Source: DASWZN01 sp963841635 (GTDB lineage Bacteria > Acidobacteriota > Terriglobia > Bryobacterales > Bryobacteraceae). From it: a stretch of DNA of 64,000 nucleotides. The stretch spans positions 1,798,001-1,862,000 of the forward strand of contig CAWJDO010000002.1 of NCBI GenBank assembly GCA_963841635.1, written 5' to 3'. Below the pieces are notes generated by a model. The model was not told the DNA's origin. It searched no databases and saw nothing but the letters and a program-made list of their open reading frames with translations. The translations under genes and the position numbers were made by a program. Positions 7,878-16,481 of the stretch are shown here, one piece after another (the first letter of the stretch is position 1; each line of letters opens with the position of its first letter).

Positions 7878-10772
7878 ATGCGAAGACCCGTGGAAGAGAT
7901 CGAGTTCCGCGACCCGGCGCGGGCGTCGGACTCGCTGGCGCGGTTCATGGACGGGCTGCCGCTCGAGTGGCAGGATCGCACGTGCTCGCTGCTGGCCGCC
8001 TCGCCCAGCCCGGACGAGGCCCTGCATTATCTGGAACGGCTCCACGGCGAACAGCCTGCCGGCTTCCAGAGGATCGCGGAAACCGGGCCGGGGCTGCAAC
8101 TGCTGGTGGCCGTTTTTTCGCACAGCCGCTTCCTCTCCGAAGCCGTGCTGCTCAACCCGGACTGGATCCAGGAGCTGGCCGAAGGCACGGCGCTGCAGCG
8201 GCTGTTTCTGGCAGAGGACTACGCGGGACTGCTGGAGAGGGCGCTCGAAGCCGAAGGCCCCGGGCTACCCTCGCCGCACACGCTGGCGCTGTTCCGGCGA
8301 CGGCAGATCCTGCGAATCCTGGTGCGCGACGTCACCGGAATGGCCGACCTTCCGGAGATCACCGACGAGCTGTCGAGCTTGGCGGACGCGATTCTGGGCG
8401 GCTGTTACAACCGCATACGCGACGACCTGGCGGCCAGGCACGGGCTGCCCAGCGATCCGCGGTTCTCGATTCTGTCGCTCGGCAAGCTGGGCGGCCGCGA
8501 GCTGAACTACAGCTCCGATATCGACCTGATGTTTCTGTACGCGGCAAACGGTACGACGGCGGGTCCGAATCCGATTTCGAACAAGGAGTTCTTCAAGAAG
8601 GCGGCCAACCAGTTGACCGACCTGCTCTCCACTTACACGGCCGCGGGCATCTCCTACCGAGTGGATCTCCGGCTGCGGCCGGATGGGCGGTTTGGCGAAG
8701 TCACCAGCTCGCTTGATGGCGCCAAGAGCTACTACCAGGACCGCGCGCGCGACTGGGAGTTGCAGATGCTGGTGAAGGCGCGCGTGTCGGCCGGCGATGC
8801 GGGCCCGGGGGCCGAACTGGTGGATGCCGTTGAGCCGCTGATCTACTCGAGCACGCTCGATTTCTCGGTGGTGGAGGCGGCCTCGGAAACGCGCGTGCGG
8901 ATCCGGGAGAAGATGGCGGAGCGGCGCGGCGCCGAGCAGGGCTTCAACATCAAGCTGGCTCCGGGCGGCATCCGCGACATCGAGTTTCTGGTGCAGTGCC
9001 TGCAGCGCCTGCACGGAGGCCGGGAGCCGTGGGTGCGCCACGCGGGAACGCTGCTGGCGCTGTCGCGGCTGCGGGACAAGGACCTGCTCTCGCCCACGGA
9101 ATACTCGGAGCTGGCCGGCGCTTACCAGTTCCTGCGCCACCTGGAGCACCGGCTTCAATTCGACGAGGATCTGCAGACGCACACGGCGCCGACGGATCCG
9201 GACGAACTGGCGAAGCTGGCGCGCAAAATGCCGGGAGCGCACTTTGGAGGCGCGCCCACGGCCGAGTCGCTGCTGGCGGAGTTGAACCGGCGGCGGGAAT
9301 CGGTGCAGGCCATCTACGAGCGGGTGATTCACGCCCAGCAACCGATTTACTACACCACCGCCGCCGAGCCGGCCGCGTCGGAGAGCGCCGCTGTGGATGA
9401 GGTGGACGAGCCGATCGAGCAAGGCGCGAGCAACCTGCTGCGGTTTCTGGACCAGCGCGCGCCGCAACTCGCCGCCGCGGTGGCGAGGAGCGGATTGCGC
9501 CGGGGGCGTGTGCACTTCGAGCACTTCCTCGAGCGCATCCTGCCGCACCCGGACTGGCTGAACTGGCTCAACGGCGACCCGCAGCTCGCATCCTACCTGC
9601 TCGATATCGTCGAGCACAGCCCGTATTTCGCCGAGCAGTTGATACGCTATCCGGAACTGCTGGCGGAGCTGCGCAACATGCGGCACGAATCCGGCCAGGA
9701 CCTGCCGTACCTGGTGGAGGCTCTGGCCAGCGACGATCCGTCGGAGCTGCGGCGCTTCTTCCGGCGCGGGATGTTCCGGATCCAGGCGGAAAGCATCTGC
9801 CGCCAGAGCGAAGTGTTCGCGGCGCTGGCGCGCACCTCCGACCTGGCCGACGCCGCCATCGCGGGGGCCTACCGGATGGCCGTCGAGCAGGTGACCGCCA
9901 CGCGTCCACCGGCCGCGGCGTCGTACAAGCCGAAGGACCAGATGCTGACGATCGCGCTGGGACGGCTCGGAATGCGGGAGTTCGATCTGGCCTCGGACGC
10001 CGATTTGATTTTCGTCATCCCGGACCAGGACCTCACCGAACAACTGTTCTGGACGCGCGTTGCCGAACAGATGATCTCCATCCTGACCGCCTACACCGGC
10101 GAGGGGATGATGTTCGCCGTGGACACGCGGCTTCGGCCCAACGGGCGCTCCGGCGCCATGGTGCAGTCGGAGACCGCGTACAGGAACTACCTGGCCAACG
10201 CCGCCGAGGCCTGGGAGGGCATCACCTACATGAAGTCGCGGGTGGCGGCGGGCGATATGGAGAGCGGAACCGCGTTCCTCAACGAGCTGCAACAGGTGGA
10301 CTGGCGGCGATACGGGCAGAGCGGGCGCTCGCGCAAGCAGCTCCTGCAGATGCGGCTGCGCCTGGAGAAGGAACTGGGCGGGGACAATCCTCTCAAGGCC
10401 GGCCGCGGCGGTTACTACGACATCGATTTCGCGCTGATGTACCTGCGGCTGAAGGGCGCGGGAATCTTCTTCAAGGTGCTGAACACGCCGGCGCGCATCG
10501 ACGTGATCGAACAGATGGGGCACCTTGAGCGGCCGGATGCCGATTTCCTGCGCGACGCGGCGGGCTTCTACCGCGCTCTGGATCACGCCCTGCGCGTATC
10601 GAGCGGCCACACCGAGGGGACGCTGCCCACCAGCGGCTGGGCGATCGAGAACGTCAGCGCCCTGGTGCGGCGCTGGACCCCGGAGCACCTGCACGACCAG
10701 CCGCTCGACGTGGAACTGGCGCAGATACAGGCGCGCACGCGGGAGTTCTTCGACCGGCTCTTCCACATTTGA
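7878..10772 (+). CDS. glnE: Glutamine synthetase adenylyltransferase/adenylyl-removase
   Basis: GlnE adds AMP to, and removes it from, the GS tyrosine under control of PII and glutamine. The 964-residue length fits the family (about 945 in enterics). The N-terminal adenylyl-removase half has the nucleotidyltransferase motif LGKLGGRELNYSSDIDLMFLY near residues 202-222. The C-terminal adenylyltransferase half has LGRLGMREFDLASDADLIFVI near 694-714, each with the paired Asp residues. ATG 7878 (MRRPVEEIEF) is chosen because the long upstream extension to 7701 overlaps the MOSC gene and has no family likeness. With glnA (Tyr400) and PII (Tyr51) it completes the GS control set except for glnD. Confidence 0.96.
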   Translation: MRRPVEEIEFRDPARASDSLARFMDGLPLEWQDRTCSLLAASPSPDEALHYLERLHGEQPAGFQRIAETGPGLQLLVAVFSHSRFLSEAVLLNPDWIQELAEGTALQRLFLAEDYAGLLERALEAEGPGLPSPHTLALFRRRQILRILVRDVTGMADLPEITDELSSLADAILGGCYNRIRDDLAARHGLPSDPRFSILSLGKLGGRELNYSSDIDLMFLYAANGTTAGPNPISNKEFFKKAANQLTDLLSTYTAAGISYRVDLRLRPDGRFGEVTSSLDGAKSYYQDRARDWELQMLVKARVSAGDAGPGAELVDAVEPLIYSSTLDFSVVEAASETRVRIREKMAERRGAEQGFNIKLAPGGIRDIEFLVQCLQRLHGGREPWVRHAGTLLALSRLRDKDLLSPTEYSELAGAYQFLRHLEHRLQFDEDLQTHTAPTDPDELAKLARKMPGAHFGGAPTAESLLAELNRRRESVQAIYERVIHAQQPIYYTTAAEPAASESAAVDEVDEPIEQGASNLLRFLDQRAPQLAAAVARSGLRRGRVHFEHFLERILPHPDWLNWLNGDPQLASYLLDIVEHSPYFAEQLIRYPELLAELRNMRHESGQDLPYLVEALASDDPSELRRFFRRGMFRIQAESICRQSEVFAALARTSDLADAAIAGAYRMAVEQVTATRPPAAASYKPKDQMLTIALGRLGMREFDLASDADLIFVIPDQDLTEQLFWTRVAEQMISILTAYTGEGMMFAVDTRLRPNGRSGAMVQSETAYRNYLANAAEAWEGITYMKSRVAAGDMESGTAFLNELQQVDWRRYGQSGRSRKQLLQMRLRLEKELGGDNPLKAGRGGYYDIDFALMYLRLKGAGIFFKVLNTPARIDVIEQMGHLERPDADFLRDAAGFYRALDHALRVSSGHTEGTLPTSGWAIENVSALVRRWTPEHLHDQPLDVELAQIQARTREFFDRLFHI

Positions 10773-10790
10773 GAGCTGTGTCTGGGCGCC

Positions 10791-10821
10791 AGCACCGAAC
10801 CACGAGGGTGAGCGAGTGGAC
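10791..10821 (+). repeat. REP-like unit, family A copy 3
   Basis: AGCACCGAACCACGAGGG followed by TGAGCGAGTGGAC, 18 bp after the glnE stop and ending 27 bp before the next start codon. Confidence 0.55.
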
Positions 10822-10848
10822 CGGTGCAAGCGGACAGTGAGGGGATTC

Positions 10849-12921
10849 ATGGAAATCAATCGGCGGGAGTGGATGATCGGGACTGGCGCGTTGCTGGCGG
10901 GGCGCTGGGAAAACCCGCCGGAAGGCTGGTACAGCCGGCCGATGCGGTGGGCCCAACTGGCGTTCGTCGAGGATGACCCGGGGCGCTATGATGCGGGCTT
11001 CTGGCTCGAGTACTTCAAGCGGATCCATGCCGACGCCGCTTGCCTCAGTGCGGGCGGGTGCGTGGCGTTCTATCCGACCAAGGTGCCGCTGCACTACCGC
11101 AGCAAGTTCCTCGGGAGTAGCGATCCTTTCGGCGAGATGTTAACGGGGTGCCGCGGTCTGGGGATGAACGTGATTGCGCGCGTGGATCCGCACGCCGCGC
11201 ACCAGGACGTCTACGACACGCATCCGGACTGGATCGCCGTGGACGCGAATGGCCGTCCGCGCCGCCATTGGGCGATGCCGTCCTTGTGGGTCACATGCGC
11301 TCTCGGCCCGTACAACTTCGAGTTCATGACCTCTGTGATCCGCGAGATCATGACTCTCTACAAGGTGGATGGCATCTTCGCCAACCGGTGGAGCGGTTCG
11401 GGGATGTGCTACTGCAAGCATTGCCGGCAGGGCTTCAGAGAGTTCAGCGGACGGGATCTGACGCCGGCCGGCGAGGCGCAGCCGCAATACGTAGCGTGGC
11501 GAAAGAAGCGACTGCTGGAACTCTACTCGCTGTGGGATGGCGAGGTCAAAAAGCGCAATCCGGATGCCGCGTTCTTCCCCAACGGATTTGACGAAATCCG
11601 CGACTCTGTTTCGGTCCCGATTCTTATCGCGGACAAGCAGGCACGGTTCGGCAACACGCCTGTGTGGCAGAACGGCCGGTTCGCGAAGGCGGCCCGCTCG
11701 ACGTTCGGTTCAAAACCGATTGTCGGCCTGTTCGGCGTGGGGTTGGAGGCGCCGTACCGCTGGAAGGACTCGGTTCAGAACCCCGATGAAATCCGGGTCT
11801 GGGCCGTGGACGGCATCGCGCAGGGGTTCCGGCCCTGGGTCACCAAGTTCAATGCCAAGCCGCTCGACCGCCGCTGGATCAAGCCCGTCGAGGAACTGTT
11901 CGTCTGGCACTGGAAGAACGAGAAGTATCTGCGCAACGAGCGGTCGCTGGCGCGCGTCGGCCTCGTAGCCGCGCCGCGCGCCTCGGCGGACCACGAATCC
12001 GGATTCTATCAGGCCCTGGTGGAGGCGCGGGTCCCGTTCGAGATGGTCGCCGCCGACCGGCTCGACACCGAAGGCCTGCGGCCTTTCAAGGTACTGGCGC
12101 TGCCGAATCTGGTGAACCTGTCCGATGAGCAGTGCGTGCAATTGCGGTCCTTCGTGGAGAGTGGCGGGGGCCTCGTGGCCACGCACGAGACCTCGCTCGG
12201 GGACGGGCGTGGCGGGCGGCGGGACGATTTCGGGCTGGCCGGCCTTTTCGGCGCTTCGTTCGGAGGAAACGTCATCGAACGGCAGCAGAACGCCTATCTG
12301 AATATCGAAGACCACTCCCATCCCATACTGGCCGGCCTGGAGGACGCGAGCCGCATGATCCACGGCGTGAAGCGCGTTGAGATCCATACCCCGCCGGGTT
12401 TGCGCGCGCCTTTGATGACGGTTCCCAGCTATCCCGACCTGCCTATGGAGGCGGTGTACCCGCGGGAGGCTACAACCGACATTCCCGGTGTGATCGCGCG
12501 CGCGGCGGGCGCCGGCAGGGTGGTCTATTTCCCGTGGGACATCGACCGGACGTTCTGGGAGGTGATGAACTACGATCACGGGAGAGTTCTGGCGAACGCC
12601 GTGGGCTGGGCCGCGAACGAAGAGCAGCCTCTGGAGGTGAAAGGGCCAGGCATCCTCGACGTGGCGCTGTGGCAACAGCAGTCGTCGGTGACGGTGCACC
12701 TGGTGAACCTGTCGAATCCGATGGCGATGTCGGGGTCGTTCCGCGAGATTCTGCCGGTAGGCCCACAGAAGGTTCGGATCAAGCTGCCCGGCGGCGTGAA
12801 GGCTCGCGGCGTGCGCATGCTGGTCGGCGAAGGCGGAACCTCCTGGCGACAGGCCGGAGCGTGGGTCGAGACCACCACTCCGCCGATTGAACTACACGAG
12901 GTGGTGGCGGTGGATTTGTAG
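10849..12921 (+). CDS. Glycosidase-like secreted protein (GH42/GH-A barrel plus trimerisation-like domain)
   Basis: The 690-residue product begins MEINRREWMIGTGALLAG, a Tat-like signal (RREWM), so export in folded form is likely. Residues 25-380 look like a beta/alpha-barrel glycosidase. They include FWLEYFKRIHADAACLS, MNVIARVDPHAAHQDVYDTHPDWIAVDANGRP and FMTSVIREIMTLYKVDGIFANRW, followed by CYCKHCRQGF. The C-terminal part (LALPNLVNLSDEQCVQLRSFVESGGGLVATHETSLGD) resembles the beta-galactosidase trimerisation domain, and a beta-sandwich tail follows. GAGGGG precedes ATG 10849; earlier in-frame codons overlap glnE. The substrate cannot be assigned. Confidence 0.75.
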   Translation: MEINRREWMIGTGALLAGRWENPPEGWYSRPMRWAQLAFVEDDPGRYDAGFWLEYFKRIHADAACLSAGGCVAFYPTKVPLHYRSKFLGSSDPFGEMLTGCRGLGMNVIARVDPHAAHQDVYDTHPDWIAVDANGRPRRHWAMPSLWVTCALGPYNFEFMTSVIREIMTLYKVDGIFANRWSGSGMCYCKHCRQGFREFSGRDLTPAGEAQPQYVAWRKKRLLELYSLWDGEVKKRNPDAAFFPNGFDEIRDSVSVPILIADKQARFGNTPVWQNGRFAKAARSTFGSKPIVGLFGVGLEAPYRWKDSVQNPDEIRVWAVDGIAQGFRPWVTKFNAKPLDRRWIKPVEELFVWHWKNEKYLRNERSLARVGLVAAPRASADHESGFYQALVEARVPFEMVAADRLDTEGLRPFKVLALPNLVNLSDEQCVQLRSFVESGGGLVATHETSLGDGRGGRRDDFGLAGLFGASFGGNVIERQQNAYLNIEDHSHPILAGLEDASRMIHGVKRVEIHTPPGLRAPLMTVPSYPDLPMEAVYPREATTDIPGVIARAAGAGRVVYFPWDIDRTFWEVMNYDHGRVLANAVGWAANEEQPLEVKGPGILDVALWQQQSSVTVHLVNLSNPMAMSGSFREILPVGPQKVRIKLPGGVKARGVRMLVGEGGTSWRQAGAWVETTTPPIELHEVVAVDL

Positions 12922-12938
12922 TTAGACAGAGGGCGCCC

Positions 12939-13328
12939 GTGGACAGTTTCTACCTCGCGGTCTGGCACAGCGGGACAGCGATCTCCGATGACGAGGCCGC
13001 GCGGCAGTATTTCCTGCTGAGCGACGGCGAATCGGCGCCCGGCAAGTTCGACTCACAGGTGTATGCCTTCTACTCCTTTCTGACGGACCTCTATCCCGAA
13101 ATCGATATGGTCGCGGAAAGCGACATCGACGCCTGTCCCTGGGCCTGCGCCATCGAGATGGCCGGCGGCCACGCGGTCATGGCGATCCGGCCGGAGGAAG
13201 CCGGGCGACTCGTCCCTTAGCTGCTGAGGCTAGCCGGGCAGCACGAGTTGGTGTGTTTCGATCCCCAGACCGGCAAGGTTTACCTCCCTCCGCACCTCAG
13301 AGCGCGGCAAGCCGGCGCTGCCCAATAG
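12939..13328 (+). pseudogene. Small conserved protein split by an in-frame amber codon
   Basis: GTG 12939 (AGAGGG upstream) opens 93 codons (MDSFYLAVWHSGTAISDDEAARQYFLL ... RPEEAGRLVP) ending in TAG at 13218-13220. The same frame continues without break for 35 sense codons to TAG 13326-13328, giving LLRLAGQHELVCFDPQTGKVYLPPHL. This tail matches the usual C-terminus of this uncharacterised small-protein family as I know it (LVCFDPQ, GKVYLPP). The gene therefore looks like one reading frame interrupted by a single stop, which could be a nonsense mutation, suppression, or a sequencing error. Function is unknown. Confidence 0.6.
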
Positions 13329-13414
13329 CCCGCGGCAATCCCTGCCACGGGCGCAGTGTTACAATTCTCCGTGACAAGGCGGCTCGGTTCCGCCGCACAG
13401 AGCTACGTGTGTCG

Positions 13415-15394
13415 ATGATCGCGCACCTCAAATCGGCGTACCGGAAATCCGGCCGGCTCGACAAGGTTTTCTTTGTCGCGCTGGTTGCGGCGACGATCTC
13501 GAACTATGCCGCTCCCGCGAGCGATCTTTCGGTGCCGCTGATTTTCCTGGCCTGTCTGCTGGGAATGGCGTGCGCCTTCAAGTGGCTGGTGGTGCTGCTC
13601 AAGAAGGTTATCTGGAGGCTGCGCTACCGGCTGGTGGTGGCCTACCTGTTCATCGCGGTCGTGCCCATCCTTCTCATCGTGGTGCTGGTGTGGCTCGGCA
13701 CCTATGTGCTGAGCGGGCAGATGGCCGCATACCTGGTGACCTCCGAGCTCGAGAGGCAGACGGCGGAGCTATTGATGCCCGCACGCGGTTTGGCGTACAC
13801 CGCGCCCGCGATCCGCGACCAGCAAGCCAGTTGGCTGGCCTCCGCTCTGCGGAGCCGCTTCAGCGGGCTGACGGTCGTGGTCCGCAGCGGCGGCCAGGTG
13901 TGGCGATACCCGGCCGACTCGAGTACCGATCTGCCGGCCGAGGGCTGGGGCGACGCGAGCGGCCTGGTGCGGCGGAGCGGGCGGCTTTACCTGTGGGGTC
14001 ACGCGCTGCACAAGGCTAGCGACGGGAACAAAGCAACCGATGTCACCATGATCGCCCCGGTGACGCCGGGCACGCTGGCCGAACTTCTGCCGGGGCTGGG
14101 CGACCTGTCGCTTCGCAGGATCGAACACGGTGCGCCGCTCGACACGCTGGCCGATGGCACGCCGTCGGAGCGGTCTTCGCTGCCGCCCGCGGTCAACGCG
14201 TTTGACCGGGACATCGTATGGGCAACCGCGGTCCCGGTGGCGGCGTGGGAGTCGCCCGAGAAGTCCGGCCAGGATACGCTCGGGATTGTGACGCGCTACT
14301 CGGCCGTGTTGGGAACCATTTTCCGAGGCAAGACGGAGTTGACCGCCGGGGAGACCGCTGCGTCGCTGGCTGCGACGATTTTCTGGGTCGTCGGCGTGCT
14401 CTTCTTCGTGGTTTGGGTTGTCGGGTTCTGGGCCGGTGTACGGCTCACGCGCACCATCACGGGCGCCGTTCATGCGCTCTACCTGGGCACCGAACGGATC
14501 CGCGTTGGAGATTTCTCGCACCGGATCGCGGTGCGCGGCGACGATCAGCTGGCCGGTCTGAGCACTTCGTTCAACCGCATGACGGAAGATCTGGAGCGGT
14601 TGGTCGAGGTGGCCAAGGAGAAGGAGCGGCTGCAATCGGAGATCGAGATCGCGCGGGAAGTGCAGAACCAGCTCTTCCCCAAGAGCCTGCCGGTTTCAAA
14701 GACGCTCGCACTGGCGGCGGAATGCCGGCCGGCGCGGCTGGTATCGGGCGACTATTACGACTACGCGACGGTTGGGCCGCGGCTGGCCCTGGCGATCGGC
14801 GACGTAGCGGGCAAGGGAATCTCGGCGGCGCTGCTGATGGCGACCTTGCAATCCACCATGCGCACGCAATTGCGCGCCGGGCAGGCGCTGGCGGTGGGCG
14901 CGACGAACGGAGGGCCGGTAGTCGCGCTATCGCCGGCGGATCTGGTCTCGCGTTTGAACCAGCAACTGTTCGCGTTCACGCCGCCCGAGAAGTTCGCCAC
15001 GTTCTTTTTCGCGCTCTACGACGACGCGACCGGACTGATGACGTACACCAACGCGGGGCACCTGCCGCCCATCCTGGTCCGCCGCGGCAAGGCGACGCGC
15101 CTGGAGGTGACGGGGACGGTGGTGGGCGCGTTCTCCTTCGCGGAATACACCGAGAGCACGATCCAGCTCGAGCCCGGGGACCTGCTGGCCTGCTTCACGG
15201 ACGGCGTGACCGAGCCCGAGAACGAGTTCGTGGAGATGTTCGGCGAGGACCGGCTCACGGACGTGATCCTCAAGCACGCCAGTTGCGCGTCGGATGAAAT
15301 CATCGCGGCGGTGATGAGCTCGGTGCGGGATTGGACCGGCTCGCCCGAGCTGCAGGACGATATGACGCTGCTGCTGGCCAGGAGGGTGTGCTGA
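13415..15394 (+). CDS. HAMP-PP2C (SpoIIE/RsbU-type) serine phosphatase
   Basis: The 659-residue membrane protein has hydrophobic segments near residues 20-58 and 70-100, an extracytoplasmic sensor region to about 320, and another membrane segment (FWVVGVLFFVVWVVGFWAG). A HAMP linker follows (RIRVGDFSHRIAVRGDDQLAGLSTSFNRMTEDL, about 360-395), then a coiled-coil stretch. The PP2C domain has DYYDYATVGPRLALAIGDVAGKGISAALLMA and FTDGVTEPENEF with the metal-binding aspartates. Such phosphatases dephosphorylate anti-anti-sigma (STAS) proteins; a STAS gene is at 32396. Start is ATG 13415, with GTG 13409 two codons upstream as an alternative. Confidence 0.92.
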   Translation: MIAHLKSAYRKSGRLDKVFFVALVAATISNYAAPASDLSVPLIFLACLLGMACAFKWLVVLLKKVIWRLRYRLVVAYLFIAVVPILLIVVLVWLGTYVLSGQMAAYLVTSELERQTAELLMPARGLAYTAPAIRDQQASWLASALRSRFSGLTVVVRSGGQVWRYPADSSTDLPAEGWGDASGLVRRSGRLYLWGHALHKASDGNKATDVTMIAPVTPGTLAELLPGLGDLSLRRIEHGAPLDTLADGTPSERSSLPPAVNAFDRDIVWATAVPVAAWESPEKSGQDTLGIVTRYSAVLGTIFRGKTELTAGETAASLAATIFWVVGVLFFVVWVVGFWAGVRLTRTITGAVHALYLGTERIRVGDFSHRIAVRGDDQLAGLSTSFNRMTEDLERLVEVAKEKERLQSEIEIAREVQNQLFPKSLPVSKTLALAAECRPARLVSGDYYDYATVGPRLALAIGDVAGKGISAALLMATLQSTMRTQLRAGQALAVGATNGGPVVALSPADLVSRLNQQLFAFTPPEKFATFFFALYDDATGLMTYTNAGHLPPILVRRGKATRLEVTGTVVGAFSFAEYTESTIQLEPGDLLACFTDGVTEPENEFVEMFGEDRLTDVILKHASCASDEIIAAVMSSVRDWTGSPELQDDMTLLLARRVC

Positions 15395-15414
15395 TGGAAC
15401 CTCGACGGCCGCGG

Positions 15415-15461
15415 CAGGCGGGTCTGGAGACCCGCTGCAGGACTGGAATCCTGCCCCACGG
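15415..15461 (+). repeat. Family B copy 3 (short form)
   Basis: This copy keeps only the last two hairpins of family B: GCGGGTCTGGAGACCCGC and GCAGGACTGGAATCCTGC, then CCCACGG. One A in the second hairpin breaks the stem once. It fills most of the gap between the phosphatase and the K+ channel genes. Confidence 0.7.
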
Positions 15462-15470
15462 AAGGACGGT

Positions 15471-16481
15471 ATGCACCGGCTGAGGCAGCGGCTGCTGTGG
15501 CTGGGCGGCGCGATTGCGTTCGTGCTGGCCACGGGCACCATCGGGTTCACGCTCATCGAAGGCTACGACCCGTTCGATGCCTTCTACATGACGCTGACCA
15601 CGATCACCACCGTCGGCTATAGCGAGATCCAGAACCTGAGCCGCGCGGGCCGCGTCTTCAATTCGCTCGTCATCGTGTTCGGCGTGACGACGATGTTTTT
15701 TGCCATCGGAGCGATGACCCAGACGGTCATCGAAATGGAATTGGGCGAGTTTTTCGGAAAGCGGCGGATGAAACGCATGATCGACAAGCTCGAAAAACAC
15801 TACATCGTGTGCGGCTACGGCCGCGTGGGGCGGGCGGCGACGCGCGAGTTGCAGCAGGCGGGCGTCCCGCTGGTGGTCGTAGACCGCAACCCGGACAAAG
15901 TGGAACGCGCGATCCGCGAGGGCGCCGCTGCCTTCTGCGGAGACTCGACGCAGGACGCCACGCTCACCGACTCGGGCGTGCGGCGCGCCAAGGGCCTGAT
16001 CGCCGCGCTGGCCACCGACGCGGACAACCTGTTCCTCATCCTCTCGGCCAAGACGCTCAACCCCGCCTTGAAGGTGGCGGCGCGGGTGGGCGATGAGCAG
16101 GCCGAGCCCAAACTGCGGCGCGCGGGAGCCGACACCGTGTTCGCGCCCTACACGCACGCCGGCCATCAGCTGGCGCTGTCCCTGGTGCGGCCGCACGTGG
16201 TTCAGTTCCTCGATGTGGCGACGAAGAACGTGGGGCTGGATGTGGGCCTGGAGCAGTTGCGGGTTTCGGCGGCCTGCGAGATGGCGTCGAAATCGCTCAA
16301 GCAGCTGCAGCTCCGCCGAGACCTCGGCGTCATCGTGCTGGCCATTCGCAAGGCCGGCGGCGAGATGCTCTTCAACCCGCCCGCCGAAGCGGTGGTGGAT
16401 GCGGGCGACTTTCTGATCGTGATGGGCGAGCATGAAAATGTGCGGCAACTGGAAACTCTGCTGGCGGGGGTGAGCGCATGA
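15471..16481 (+). CDS. Two-TM potassium channel with RCK/TrkA regulatory domains
   Basis: The 336-residue protein has two membrane helices around a pore with the K+ selectivity filter TVGYSE (about residues 46-51). An RCK-N Rossmann domain follows (YIVCGYGRVGRAATRELQ near 108, VVVDRNPDKVERA), then an RCK-C (TrkA-C) domain to the end. This is the MthK-like arrangement, in which cytoplasmic ligand binding gates a tetrameric channel. ATG 15471 follows the repeat, with GGAAGG as ribosome site. Its stop overlaps the nnr start (ATGA at 16478-16481), implying translational coupling with nnr and tsaE. Confidence 0.93.
   Translation: MHRLRQRLLWLGGAIAFVLATGTIGFTLIEGYDPFDAFYMTLTTITTVGYSEIQNLSRAGRVFNSLVIVFGVTTMFFAIGAMTQTVIEMELGEFFGKRRMKRMIDKLEKHYIVCGYGRVGRAATRELQQAGVPLVVVDRNPDKVERAIREGAAAFCGDSTQDATLTDSGVRRAKGLIAALATDADNLFLILSAKTLNPALKVAARVGDEQAEPKLRRAGADTVFAPYTHAGHQLALSLVRPHVVQFLDVATKNVGLDVGLEQLRVSAACEMASKSLKQLQLRRDLGVIVLAIRKAGGEMLFNPPAEAVVDAGDFLIVMGEHENVRQLETLLAGVSA

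Noticed and set aside
8265..10859. An 864-codon open frame antisense to glnE
   Set aside because: It lies wholly opposite a well-supported gene, its product is Arg/Gln/His-rich low-complexity, and such long antisense frames are expected in GC-rich coding DNA. Similar shadows at 1206-2258, 16202-18187, 47020-49245 and 45450-47261 were rejected for the same reason.
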